Shown here in pieces: positions 1 through 5,526 of a stretch of DNA of 5,526 bases (position 1 is its first letter; each line of letters begins with the position of its first letter). Origin of the DNA: Anaerolineales bacterium UBA3071 (GTDB lineage: Bacteria; Chloroflexota; Anaerolineae; UBA3071); contig DFBV01000012.1 in NCBI GenBank assembly GCA_002366755.1, positions 9,189 through 14,714 of the forward strand, given 5' to 3'. The notes beneath the pieces are model-generated. The model saw nothing but the letters and a program-made list of their open reading frames with translations. It was not told where the DNA came from and ran no database searches. Both the position numbers and the translations under genes were made by a program.

Positions 1-558
1 TCGGGGCACGGCAGTCAGGAAGACCAGAAGCTGATGCTCAACCTGACCCAGCCACGCTACTTCGTTCCCATCCACGGCGAGTATCGGCATTTAGTACTGC
101 ATTCCCGGTTGGCCAGGGAGAGTGGCATCCCCGAGGAGAACATCTTTGTCCTCGAGAGCGGGCAATCGCTGGAAGTAGATTCGAGCGGCTGTTTCCTAGG
201 GAAGCGCGTGGCAGCAAGCCGCGTGTTGGTGGACGGTCTGGGGGTGGGCGACGTGGGCCGCGTGGTGCTACGGGATCGGCACCACCTGTCCCGTGATGGC
301 TTCCTGGTGGCCATCGTCGCCCTGGACATGGATACCGGTGAGATTCTGGTGGGGCCCGAGATTCTCTCCAGGGGCTTTGTCTACATGCGGGACAGCGAGG
401 AGCTGATGGAGCTGGCCAGGGAGCAGGTGTGGCAGGCCCTGGAGCAGGTGGGGCCCCGCTCGACGGTGAGTGCCAAGATCAAGGATGCTCTGGGCGAGTT
501 CTGCTATCAGCAGACAGGCCGACGGCCTGTCATCCTGCCTGTGGTCATGGAAATTTAG
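1..558 (+). CDS. rnj: Ribonuclease J, C-terminal part (5' end outside the window)
   Basis: RNase J is a metallo-beta-lactamase/beta-CASP ribonuclease with 5'-3' exonuclease and endonuclease activity, used in mRNA turnover and rRNA maturation in the cytoplasm. The frame is open from base 1, so the upstream part is missing; 185 residues remain of a family usually near 550. The fragment opens with SGHGSQEDQK, the beta-CASP motif usually written SGHA, with Gly here in place of Ala. The VPIHGEYRHL motif follows, with the conserved His near residue 25 that helps hold the catalytic metals. The rest is the linker and C-terminal domain, including the typical RGFVYMRDSEEL and the terminal GRRPVILPVVMEI, so the 3' end is intact. 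The internal ATG at base 34 is not the real start. FtsK follows 70 bp downstream on the same strand, so co-transcription is possible. Family assignment is firm; J1 versus J2 cannot be told. Confidence 0.95.
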   Translation, partial: SGHGSQEDQKLMLNLTQPRYFVPIHGEYRHLVLHSRLARESGIPEENIFVLESGQSLEVDSSGCFLGKRVAASRVLVDGLGVGDVGRVVLRDRHHLSRDGFLVAIVALDMDTGEILVGPEILSRGFVYMRDSEELMELAREQVWQALEQVGPRSTVSAKIKDALGEFCYQQTGRRPVILPVVMEI

Positions 559-585
559 GCGCAATACAGTTTGGTTGGGAGGGAT

Positions 586-651
586 ATGTTCTATAGCCAG
601 CAGATGGAACTGCTAAGGCAGCAGGGAAATGGCCAAGAGAGGACGACGTAA
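586..651 (+). CDS. Possible 21-aa leader ORF overlapping the ftsK start
   Basis: An ATG at 586 opens a 21-codon frame (begins MFYSQQMELL, ends QERTT) that stops with TAA at 649-651, 23 nt inside ftsK and in a different frame. It is preceded by GGGAGGG at 577-583, the best Shine-Dalgarno-like sequence in the gap, although only about 3 nt from the ATG, which is tight. The ftsK start at 629 has only a weak AGGG almost touching its ATG. Ribosomes loaded at the leader could therefore reach ftsK by termination-reinitiation. This is inference from layout; the peptide matches nothing I recognise and the ORF could be chance. Confidence 0.3.
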   Translation: MFYSQQMELLRQQGNGQERTT

Positions 652-2902
652 AAAGCGCGGCGGCGCTGGAGACGCGCTGGCCAAGCTACTGCGGAGTGAG
701 GTGATCGGCATCATCATGCTGGTGTTGGCCGTGTTCACCTTGCTCTGCCTGCCCACCGCCAACCGAGGCAGTGTCGCCACCTGGTGGGTGAATGGTTTGA
801 AACTGGTTTTTGGCGTCGGTGCCTGGATCAGCCCTTTGCTGTTTGGCATCATTGGCGCCTGTCTGGTGTGGTGGCGAGTGGCCAGTGAGGCGGAGGTGCG
901 GCTGCGCCAGCCCGCAGGCGTGGCTCTGCTCTTTCTGATCTTCTTGGCCACGGCGCACTTGATCGCCAATCCGGCCGACCCCGAAGCGCTGGCCAGAGAA
1001 CGGGGCGGCGGCGGCCTGTTGGGCTGGATCGTCAGCCAGGGGTTGGTGGATGCACTGGGAGTGGCCGGCGCGGCGCTCATCCTGTTCATCGTGGCCGTGG
1101 TGGGTGCCATCCTGGTGTGGGGTGTCAGCCTCGAGGAGTTCTGGGAAGCGGTTCAGCAGGCCACTGGACGAGTGCGGGAGCGACGCGAGTTGGGTCGGCC
1201 ACCGACACCTTTGCCCAACGGCCGCATCGCCTTGTGGCGTCGCTGGTTGCGCCGGCCGCTGTCTCCTCTCGACGAGCAGGAGCGGGCAGCGCCGCCTTCC
1301 CCTGGACCGGAGACGACGCCGGTCGTGGCCACAGCAGCGACGGGGGGAGCGCGGCGCGCTGTCGAGCCCCGCCTTTTCCCCAGAGTCATTGGCGGCGACC
1401 AGCAGTGGCGCTTGCCGCCGCTGGAGGAGATCCTGGAGGACTCCTCGGAGCAGGAGATCAGTCGCGAGGACTTGCGCCAACGGGCGCTCATCATCGAGGA
1501 GACGCTGGCCAGCTTCGGCGTGCCGGTTAAGGTGGTGGAAGCGAACCAGGGGCCTGCGGTCACGCAGTTCGGGCTGAAGCCAGGAACAGTCCCGCGCCGC
1601 ACCAGCGATGGGCGGATCAGGGAAGTGCGCGTCAAGGTATCCCAGATCGCCCGGCTGAGCAACGACCTGTCGCTGGCGCTGGCCGCCTCTCCCATCCGCA
1701 TCGAGACGCCGGTGCCGGGTCGAGACGTCGTGGGCGTGGAAGTGCCTAACGTGCAGCTCTCCCTCGTCTCCTTGGGCGGCGTGATGCAATCGGACACCTT
1801 CGGCAAGTTCAAGGGCAGGCTGAAGATCGGGCTGGGCCGTGACGTATCCGGAGCACCGGCCGTCGCCGACCTGGCGCTCATGCCTCACCTGCTCATTGCC
1901 GGCGCCACCGGGTCGGGCAAGTCGGTGTGCATCAACTCCATCGTGACCTGTCTGCTCTGCACGCACACGCCGCGCACGCTTCGCTTCCTGATGATTGACC
2001 CCAAGATGGTCGAGTTGGCCATCTTCAACGGCATTCCTCACCTGATCGCCCCGGTGGTGGTGGAACTGGAACGGGTGGTGAGCGTGCTACGTTGGGCCAC
2101 GCGGGAGATGGACCGCCGCTTCCGGCTCTTCAACAAGGCCGGAGCGCGCCATCTGCAGAGCTACAACGAGATGCTCACCAGCCGCGGCGAGACGATTCTC
2201 CCGTACATCGTCATCGTCATTGACGAGTTGGCCGACCTGATGATGATCGCCGCCGACGAGGTGGAGCGTTACGTTTGCCGCATCGCCCAGATGGCCCGCG
2301 CCACGGGCATCCACCTCATCATCGCCACTCAGCGTCCCAGCGTGGATGTGGTCACGGGTCTGATCAAGGCCAACTTCCCCGCCCGCGTTGCCTTCGCTGT
2401 CACCTCGCAGGTGGACAGCCGCGTGATCCTCGATCAACCCGGAGCCGAGCGGCTGCTGGGCCGCGGTGACATGCTCCTGATGACGCCGGACTCCAGCAAG
2501 CTGGTGCGCTTGCAGGGCTGCTTTGTCTCGGACCGCGAGCTGAAGCGGCTGGTGCGCTTCTGGAAGGGTGTGCGAGCCCCTGAGCCTTTGCCGGGAGGGA
2601 TGGGGGCCCAACAACAACCCTTCCGCCCCCAGGAGATGATCCAGCAGCCACTGTGGGACGAGATGATCGAGCGGGAGGAGGAAGCCAGGCGCAAGGACGA
2701 CCTCTACGACCAGGCGGTGAAGGTGGTGCGCGAGGCCAATCGGGCGTCCATATCCCTTCTGCAGCGGCGACTGCGCATCGGCTATTCCCGTGCTGCCCGC
2801 CTCATTGACACGCTGGAGGAAGACGGGACCATCGGACCGGCCCAATCGGGCGGGCGGGGCCGCGAGGTGTTGCCTCCAGTTGAGGGGAGGAAAGGCTCAT
2901 AG
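629..2902 (+). CDS. ftsK: DNA translocase FtsK/SpoIIIE
   Basis: This is a membrane-anchored, ATP-driven double-stranded DNA pump that clears chromosome DNA from the division septum and, in the FtsK type, helps dimer resolution at dif. The 757-aa protein has the full family order. A basic N-terminus (MAKRGRRKKR) is followed by about four membrane segments (near 25-42, 57-82, 95-113 and 129-165), a short proline-rich linker (about 190-250), the alpha domain (about 260-360) and the RecA-like beta motor. Visible motor motifs are Walker A GATGSGKS (425-432), Walker B IVIVIDELAD with D532 and E533, ATQRPSVDVVTG (566-577) and PGAERLLGRGDML (604-616). The C-terminal gamma winged helix (about 690-748) carries RIGYSRAARLIDTLEEDG, the DNA-sequence-reading module. 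ATG 629 is the only start after an in-frame stop at 614-616, though its Shine-Dalgarno is weak. The short linker is more like SpoIIIE or short FtsK than E. coli FtsK. All key motor residues are present, so it should be active. Confidence 0.97.
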   Translation: MAKRGRRKKRGGAGDALAKLLRSEVIGIIMLVLAVFTLLCLPTANRGSVATWWVNGLKLVFGVGAWISPLLFGIIGACLVWWRVASEAEVRLRQPAGVALLFLIFLATAHLIANPADPEALARERGGGGLLGWIVSQGLVDALGVAGAALILFIVAVVGAILVWGVSLEEFWEAVQQATGRVRERRELGRPPTPLPNGRIALWRRWLRRPLSPLDEQERAAPPSPGPETTPVVATAATGGARRAVEPRLFPRVIGGDQQWRLPPLEEILEDSSEQEISREDLRQRALIIEETLASFGVPVKVVEANQGPAVTQFGLKPGTVPRRTSDGRIREVRVKVSQIARLSNDLSLALAASPIRIETPVPGRDVVGVEVPNVQLSLVSLGGVMQSDTFGKFKGRLKIGLGRDVSGAPAVADLALMPHLLIAGATGSGKSVCINSIVTCLLCTHTPRTLRFLMIDPKMVELAIFNGIPHLIAPVVVELERVVSVLRWATREMDRRFRLFNKAGARHLQSYNEMLTSRGETILPYIVIVIDELADLMMIAADEVERYVCRIAQMARATGIHLIIATQRPSVDVVTGLIKANFPARVAFAVTSQVDSRVILDQPGAERLLGRGDMLLMTPDSSKLVRLQGCFVSDRELKRLVRFWKGVRAPEPLPGGMGAQQQPFRPQEMIQQPLWDEMIEREEEARRKDDLYDQAVKVVREANRASISLLQRRLRIGYSRAARLIDTLEEDGTIGPAQSGGRGREVLPPVEGRKGS

Positions 2903-2921
2903 CATCCCGCCTGGTTCCAAC

Positions 2922-2950
2922 TTGCCCAGATTCACGGAATGGGCTATAAT
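2922..2950 (+). promoter_or_regulatory. Sigma70-type promoter upstream of the Uma2 pair
   Basis: A perfect TATAAT (2945-2950) lies 17 bp downstream of TTGCCC (2922-2927, four of six matches to TTGACA). Spacing is optimal and the site sits in the ftsK-Uma2 gap, pointing at the Uma2 genes. Transcription would start near 2957, giving a leader of about 105 nt before GTG 3063. It implies the Uma2 pair is expressed independently of ftsK. There is no comparable promoter in the gap between the two Uma2 genes. Confidence 0.6.
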
Positions 2951-3062
2951 GTGTGCGGCATGGCCCTTCTCATTGGAGTTGCTTGAGGCGATATGTACTT
3001 TGGCATGGGAACAATAGTGATGGTTTAGTTGGCGCCAAAAGGGTTGTGGGAGATGTGGGAAG

Positions 3063-3689
3063 GTGAAAGAAGCAGTGGTATCTGGCGATGTGATGTACGA
3101 CGCCGTTCAGTCTTTGGAATTGACAGTTGAAGTAGCGCAATTGTGGCCGCCCCGAGGACAGTGGACGGAAGCGGACTACTTCGTCCTGCCAGACACCAAT
3201 CGCTTCGTCGAGCTATCGGGAGGAGAACTGGTCATGCCACCGCATCCGACTCACACCCATCAACAGATAGTTGGCAAGCTATACCGCACCATGTATGATT
3301 TTGTGGCTGAGCGGGACTTGGGCACTGTACAATTCGGTCCTCTGCCAGTACGTCTCTGGCCGGGCAAGATTCGCGAGCCAGATATCCTGTTCGTGGCCAG
3401 GGAACACAGCGATCGCATTGATGAACAGGTTTACGGAGCGCCGGACTTGGTGGTTGAGGTGCTCTCTCCCAGTACCCGACGCACTGACCGTCTGGACAAG
3501 ACAGTGGAGTACGCACGAGCCGGAGTGAGGGAGTATTGGATCGTGGATCCCCCCGGGCAAACGTTGGAAGTGTTCACGCTGCGCGAAGGGGCCTACGAAT
3601 TGCTAGGCAAGTGGGGCAGAGGCGAAGAGGCTTCCTCGAAGGTGTTAGCTGAGTTTCAAGTGGCCGTGGAAGAGGTGATGGGGGAGTAA
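3063..3689 (+). CDS. Uma2 family (DUF820) putative endonuclease, copy 1
   Basis: The 208-aa protein belongs to the Uma2/DUF820 family (PF05685, COG4636), which has a PD-(D/E)xK nuclease-like fold and an unsettled biological role. It has the usual length and order: an N-terminal YFVLPDTNRFVELSGGEL segment (39-56), HPTHTHQQIV (61-70), PVRLWPGKIREPDILFV (95-111), then PDLVVEVLSPST (127-138) and VREYWIVDP (155-163). Likely active-site residues, by family pattern, are D107, E132 and K146. GTG 3063 is chosen because copy 2, started at its ATG, then aligns from residue 1 with no gap. GGGAG at 3048-3052 is a plausible, slightly distant Shine-Dalgarno. ATG 3093 is an alternative start. It is followed after 148 bp by its paralogue and is probably read from the promoter at 2922-2950. 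Whether it cuts DNA is unproven; no toxin-antitoxin partner or transposase is adjacent. Confidence 0.88.
   Translation: MKEAVVSGDVMYDAVQSLELTVEVAQLWPPRGQWTEADYFVLPDTNRFVELSGGELVMPPHPTHTHQQIVGKLYRTMYDFVAERDLGTVQFGPLPVRLWPGKIREPDILFVAREHSDRIDEQVYGAPDLVVEVLSPSTRRTDRLDKTVEYARAGVREYWIVDPPGQTLEVFTLREGAYELLGKWGRGEEASSKVLAEFQVAVEEVMGE
3122..3238 (+). repeat. Near-identical 117-bp direct repeat, unit 1 (in Uma2 copy 1)
   Basis: This segment, covering residues 21-58 of copy 1, matches 3897-4013 in copy 2 at 116 of 117 positions. The single difference, A3140 versus G3915, is silent (Gln CAA/CAG). Similarity drops sharply on both sides. The offset between the copies is 775 bp here and over the rest of the genes. 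Confidence 0.95.
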
Positions 3690-3837
3690 GCGTTCGCAGG
3701 GAGTTCGAAGCCGGTCTCCCGACCGCCGTTCCATGGGAGATGACGTGATGCTGGCTGCTTCTGGTTGCGCCGGCCAGGGGAGCGGTGTGAACCGGAGAGC
3801 GTGGCGAATCGGCGACAGGAGCATCGGGGGGTGTGGG

Positions 3838-4476
3838 ATGAAAGGAGCAACGGCAGTTGGCACTGTTGTGGAGCCAACCATTCCGCCTTTGGAGTGGACA
3901 GTTGAAGTAGCGCAGTTGTGGCCGCCCCGAGGACAGTGGACGGAAGCGGACTACTTCGTCCTGCCAGACACCAATCGCTTCGTCGAGCTATCGGGAGGAG
4001 AACTGGTCATGCCGCCCCATCCGACAGAGACACATCAGCGCATTGTCGGCGATGTATACGTGATGCTCCGCAGCTTCGTTGAAGATCATCATCTGGGCAC
4101 AGTACGGCTGGCCCCATTGCCGGTGCGGCTATGGCCGGGCAAAATACGCGAGCCAGATATCTTCTTCGTGACCCAAGAACACAGTAACCGCATTGGTGAG
4201 CAAGCATATGGGCCACCGGACCTGGTGGTAGAGGTGCTCTCTCCCGGTACCTGGCGAGCAGACCGACATGAGAAGTTCTCTGAGTATGCGCAGGCTGCAG
4301 TAAGAGAGTACTGGATGGTGGACCCGGATGCTTGCACTGTCGAGGTTTTCGTGCTGAGAGAAGGGGCTTATGAGCTCCTGGGAAAGTGGGGCAGAGGTGA
4401 AGAAGCCATCTCGGAGATGCTGGCTGGGTTCCGAGTGGCCGTGGATGAAGTGCTGGAGGAGTCAACGGCTGAGTAG
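3838..4476 (+). CDS. Uma2 family (DUF820) putative endonuclease, copy 2
   Basis: This 212-aa paralogue of the preceding gene belongs to the same PD-(D/E)xK-like Uma2/DUF820 family. ATG 3838 is preferred over the longer frame starting at 3733: from 3838 (MKGATAV) it lines up with copy 1 without any gap, whereas the extra 35 residues are low-complexity and match nothing in copy 1. By my count residues 21-63 are identical to copy 1, residues 64-208 are about 68 percent identical (99 of 145) and the first 20 match at only 7. The presumed active-site set is kept: D107 in EPDIFFV, E132 in VVEVLSPGT, K146 in RHEKFSEY, plus VREYWMVDP. There is no clear Shine-Dalgarno (a G-run at 3826-3831), so it may depend on translation or transcription from copy 1. 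The final stop-codon base is also the first base of the palindrome at 4476-4609. Substrate and role are unknown. Confidence 0.88.
   Translation: MKGATAVGTVVEPTIPPLEWTVEVAQLWPPRGQWTEADYFVLPDTNRFVELSGGELVMPPHPTETHQRIVGDVYVMLRSFVEDHHLGTVRLAPLPVRLWPGKIREPDIFFVTQEHSNRIGEQAYGPPDLVVEVLSPGTWRADRHEKFSEYAQAAVREYWMVDPDACTVEVFVLREGAYELLGKWGRGEEAISEMLAGFRVAVDEVLEESTAE
3897..4013 (+). repeat. Near-identical 117-bp direct repeat, unit 2 (in Uma2 copy 2)
   Basis: Partner of 3122-3238, with one silent mismatch in 117 bp. Outside the block, 18 consecutive identical residues (173-190) are encoded with 12 silent differences in 54 nt, so the block is far more similar at silent sites than the rest of the gene. 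Confidence 0.95.
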
Positions 4477-4609
4477 TTTGACAATCTCACATTCCGCGTT
4501 GTAGCACGGAGAGAGGCTCGTAGTGCGCCACGGAGCGGAGCAGAGTGGCGCGAAACCGCACTCCGCTGCGCTTCGTGCGTGACTACGAACTAGTGCGACA
4601 TTGTCAAAC
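4476..4609. repeat. 134-bp imperfect palindrome (MITE/ERIC-like element or large hairpin)
   Basis: The ends are a perfect 10-bp inverted repeat, GTTTGACAAT (4476-4485) and ATTGTCAAAC (4600-4609), with scattered pairing continuing about 8 nt inward. A second arm is TCGTAGT (4518-4524) with ACTACGA (4582-4588). The core 4529-4547 pairs with 4559-4577 (16 Watson-Crick pairs, one G-T, two mismatches) around an 11-nt loop. Each core half can instead fold on its own: GCGCCAC/GTGGCGC (4525-4531/4545-4551) and CGCAC/GTGCG (4557-4561/4575-4579), each with a 13-nt loop, and the two loops are largely complementary. The left half carries about 21 extra nt. No coding potential or clear target-site duplication is seen. 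It could be a small non-autonomous element or the terminator of the Uma2 operon, though no T-run follows. Confidence 0.7.
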
Positions 4610-4789
4610 CTCTCGATTCGACACCGACGATCGGATAGAGAGGTGTGAAAGCACCGCCATTTGTTAGAGATAAAGACCAGAAAGGGGGTGATGGGAAAAC
4701 AACATCATCAGGCAGGTGAAGCAATCCGCGTTTCGTTAGGGTAAGTCCAATCGGACAATCAGACATTTCCGTATAGGAGGAGATTTCCA
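4610..4789 (+). other. Leader region of the BMP lipoprotein gene with several small hairpins
   Basis: No gene is visible here. Short possible hairpins are ACCTCTC/GAGAGGT (4608-4614/4638-4644, enclosing CCGA/TCGG at 4624-4634), GGTGT-GAAA-GCACC (4642-4655, a GNRA tetraloop closed by four pairs and a G-T), TGATG/CATCA (4689-4693/4703-4707) and GTCC/GGAC (4745-4748/4753-4756). The first two share 4642-4644 and so exclude each other. I do not match this to a known riboswitch class, and no convincing promoter was found in it. It may simply be an untranslated leader. Confidence 0.35.
4776..4782 (+). promoter_or_regulatory. Strong ribosome-binding site of the BMP lipoprotein gene
   Basis: GGAGGAG at 4776-4782 (GGAGG core 4776-4780) lies 9 nt from the ATG at 4790 when measured from the core. 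It is the clearest Shine-Dalgarno in the window and fixes the start of the lipoprotein gene. Confidence 0.85.
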
Positions 4790-5526
4790 ATGCGTAAACT
4801 ACTCTTTAGTATCATCGCTGGCCTGGTCGTGCTCTCGCTGCTGGTAGCGGCCTGTGCACGGGCCACTCCAGCACCAGAACCAACCCCCGTTCCTGAGGAA
4901 CCCAAGCTCAAGGTCGGGCTGGTGACGGACGTAGGCAAGGTGGACGACGGCACCTTCAACCAGTATGCCTACGAGGGCATGAAGCAGGCCGTGGATGAAC
5001 TCGGCCTCGAAAGCGCCTTCATCGAGACGCTGCAGCCTACCGACTACGAGAAGAACGTCGAGCAGTTCGTCAACGAAGGGTTCGACATGATCGTCACCGT
5101 CGGCTTCATGATGGGTGAGACAACCCAGAAGATGGCCGCCAAGTACGCCGACGTCAACTTCGCCATCGTGGACTTCGCCTATGCTCCAGAAGACGTGCCC
5201 AACAACAACATCATGGGCCTGGTCTTCCGTGAGGATCAGTCGGGCTTCCTGGTGGGCGCTCTGGCGGGCTTGATGAGCGAGTCGAAGACGGTGGGCATCG
5301 TGGCCGGCATGGAGATCCCGCCGGTCAAGAAGTTCCGCAACGGCTACGAGAACGGCGTCAAGTACGCCTGCCCCGAGTGCGAGGCGATCGGTGTCTACAT
5401 TGACAGCTTCGTCGATCCGGCCCGCGGCAAGGCGGCGGCGGAGTCGCAGATCGCCGAGGGCGCGGACGTTATCTTCGGCGCTGGCGGCCCCACCGGTTCT
5501 GGCGGCATCCTGGGCGCGGCCCAGCA
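4790..5526 (+). CDS. BMP/PnrA-like substrate-binding lipoprotein (3' end outside the window)
   Basis: This is the extracytoplasmic binding protein of a BMP-family (PF02608; TmpC/PnrA/Med type) ABC transporter; characterised members bind purine nucleosides. The visible 245 residues start with a lipoprotein signal peptide: MRK, a hydrophobic stretch to residue 19, and a lipobox VAAC with C22 as the lipidated residue. A Pro/Glu/Thr-rich tether follows (about 23-38). The ligand fold then begins with VGLVTDVGKVDDGTFNQ (42-58), whose D47 and N57 sit where family members contact ligand. Next come FAIVDF (124-129, D128), FREDQSGFLVGALAG (146-160) and GIVAGMEIPPVKKFRNGY (169-186). A CPEC pair at 194-197 is unusual for the family core. 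Family length is about 330-380 residues, so roughly a third is missing at the right edge. The start is set by the RBS at 4776-4782. Genes for an ATPase and two permeases would be expected downstream. Nucleoside specificity is inferred from the family. Confidence 0.93.
   Translation, partial: MRKLLFSIIAGLVVLSLLVAACARATPAPEPTPVPEEPKLKVGLVTDVGKVDDGTFNQYAYEGMKQAVDELGLESAFIETLQPTDYEKNVEQFVNEGFDMIVTVGFMMGETTQKMAAKYADVNFAIVDFAYAPEDVPNNNIMGLVFREDQSGFLVGALAGLMSESKTVGIVAGMEIPPVKKFRNGYENGVKYACPECEAIGVYIDSFVDPARGKAAAESQIAEGADVIFGAGGPTGSGGILGAAQ

Noticed and set aside
686..2041. Long open frame of 451 codons on the minus strand
   Set aside because: It lies wholly inside ftsK, its translation is low-complexity and rich in His, Arg and Gln, and it shows no family motif. 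High GC makes such antisense frames common.
2949..3017. Small ORF (22 codons) in the ftsK-Uma2 gap
   Set aside because: Its ATG overlaps the -10 box of the promoter, so it would not be on the transcript from that promoter, and it has no Shine-Dalgarno.
3712..3725. Hairpin CGGTC-TCCC-GACCG between the Uma2 genes as a terminator
   Set aside because: The stem is only 5 bp and no T-run follows, so it is not a convincing intrinsic terminator.
3733..3837. N-terminal extension of Uma2 copy 2 starting at ATG 3733
   Set aside because: The extra 35 residues have no counterpart in copy 1, whereas ATG 3838 gives a gapless alignment from residue 1. The extension is just the open frame upstream.
4478..4506. 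TTGACA (4478-4483) as a -35 box
   Set aside because: It is a perfect -35 match, but the best hexamers 16-18 bp downstream match TATAAT at no more than three positions, and the TTGACA belongs to the palindrome's terminal repeat.
4590..4959. Two 66-codon minus-strand frames around the lipoprotein start
   Set aside because: They are antisense to the leader and to the clear lipoprotein signal peptide, with no recognisable motif or ribosome-binding site.

Overview
The window is a GC-rich bacterial chromosome segment with all recognisable genes on the + strand. The gene set fits a Chloroflexota-type bacterium (Anaerolineae-like): a single-chain RNase J, an FtsK/SpoIIIE translocase directly downstream of it, several Uma2-family genes, and a BMP-type substrate-binding lipoprotein with a Pro/Glu/Thr-rich linker after its lipidated cysteine. 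The phylum is an inference from gene style and family distribution; no marker such as rRNA is present.

Layout: (1) 1-558 is the C-terminal third of RNase J, cut by the left edge. (2) After a 70-bp gap that holds a possible 21-aa leader ORF overlapping the next start, 629-2902 encodes a complete FtsK/SpoIIIE DNA translocase with a membrane domain, a RecA-like motor and a C-terminal winged helix. (3) A good sigma70-type promoter (TTGCCC-17-TATAAT, 2922-2950) lies between ftsK and a tandem pair of Uma2/DUF820 genes (3063-3689 and 3838-4476). These align residue for residue without a gap, but share a 117-bp block with one mismatch inside otherwise clearly diverged genes, which looks like recent gene conversion. 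(4) A 134-bp imperfect palindrome (4476-4609) starts on the last base of the second Uma2 stop codon and resembles a MITE/ERIC-style repeat or a large hairpin. (5) A gene-free 180-bp leader with several short hairpins precedes a strong ribosome-binding site. (6) 4790 to the right edge is the N-terminal 245 residues of a BMP/PnrA-like lipoprotein, probably the binding protein of a nucleoside-type ABC transporter whose other genes would lie to the right.

Functionally the window joins housekeeping genes (RNA decay, chromosome segregation) to a small accessory patch (Uma2 pair plus palindrome) and then to a transport locus. I see no phage, CRISPR, tRNA, rRNA or complete insertion sequence. Nothing here amounts to a new defence or mobile system. 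The most unusual signals are the patchwork identity of the Uma2 pair and the adjoining palindrome.
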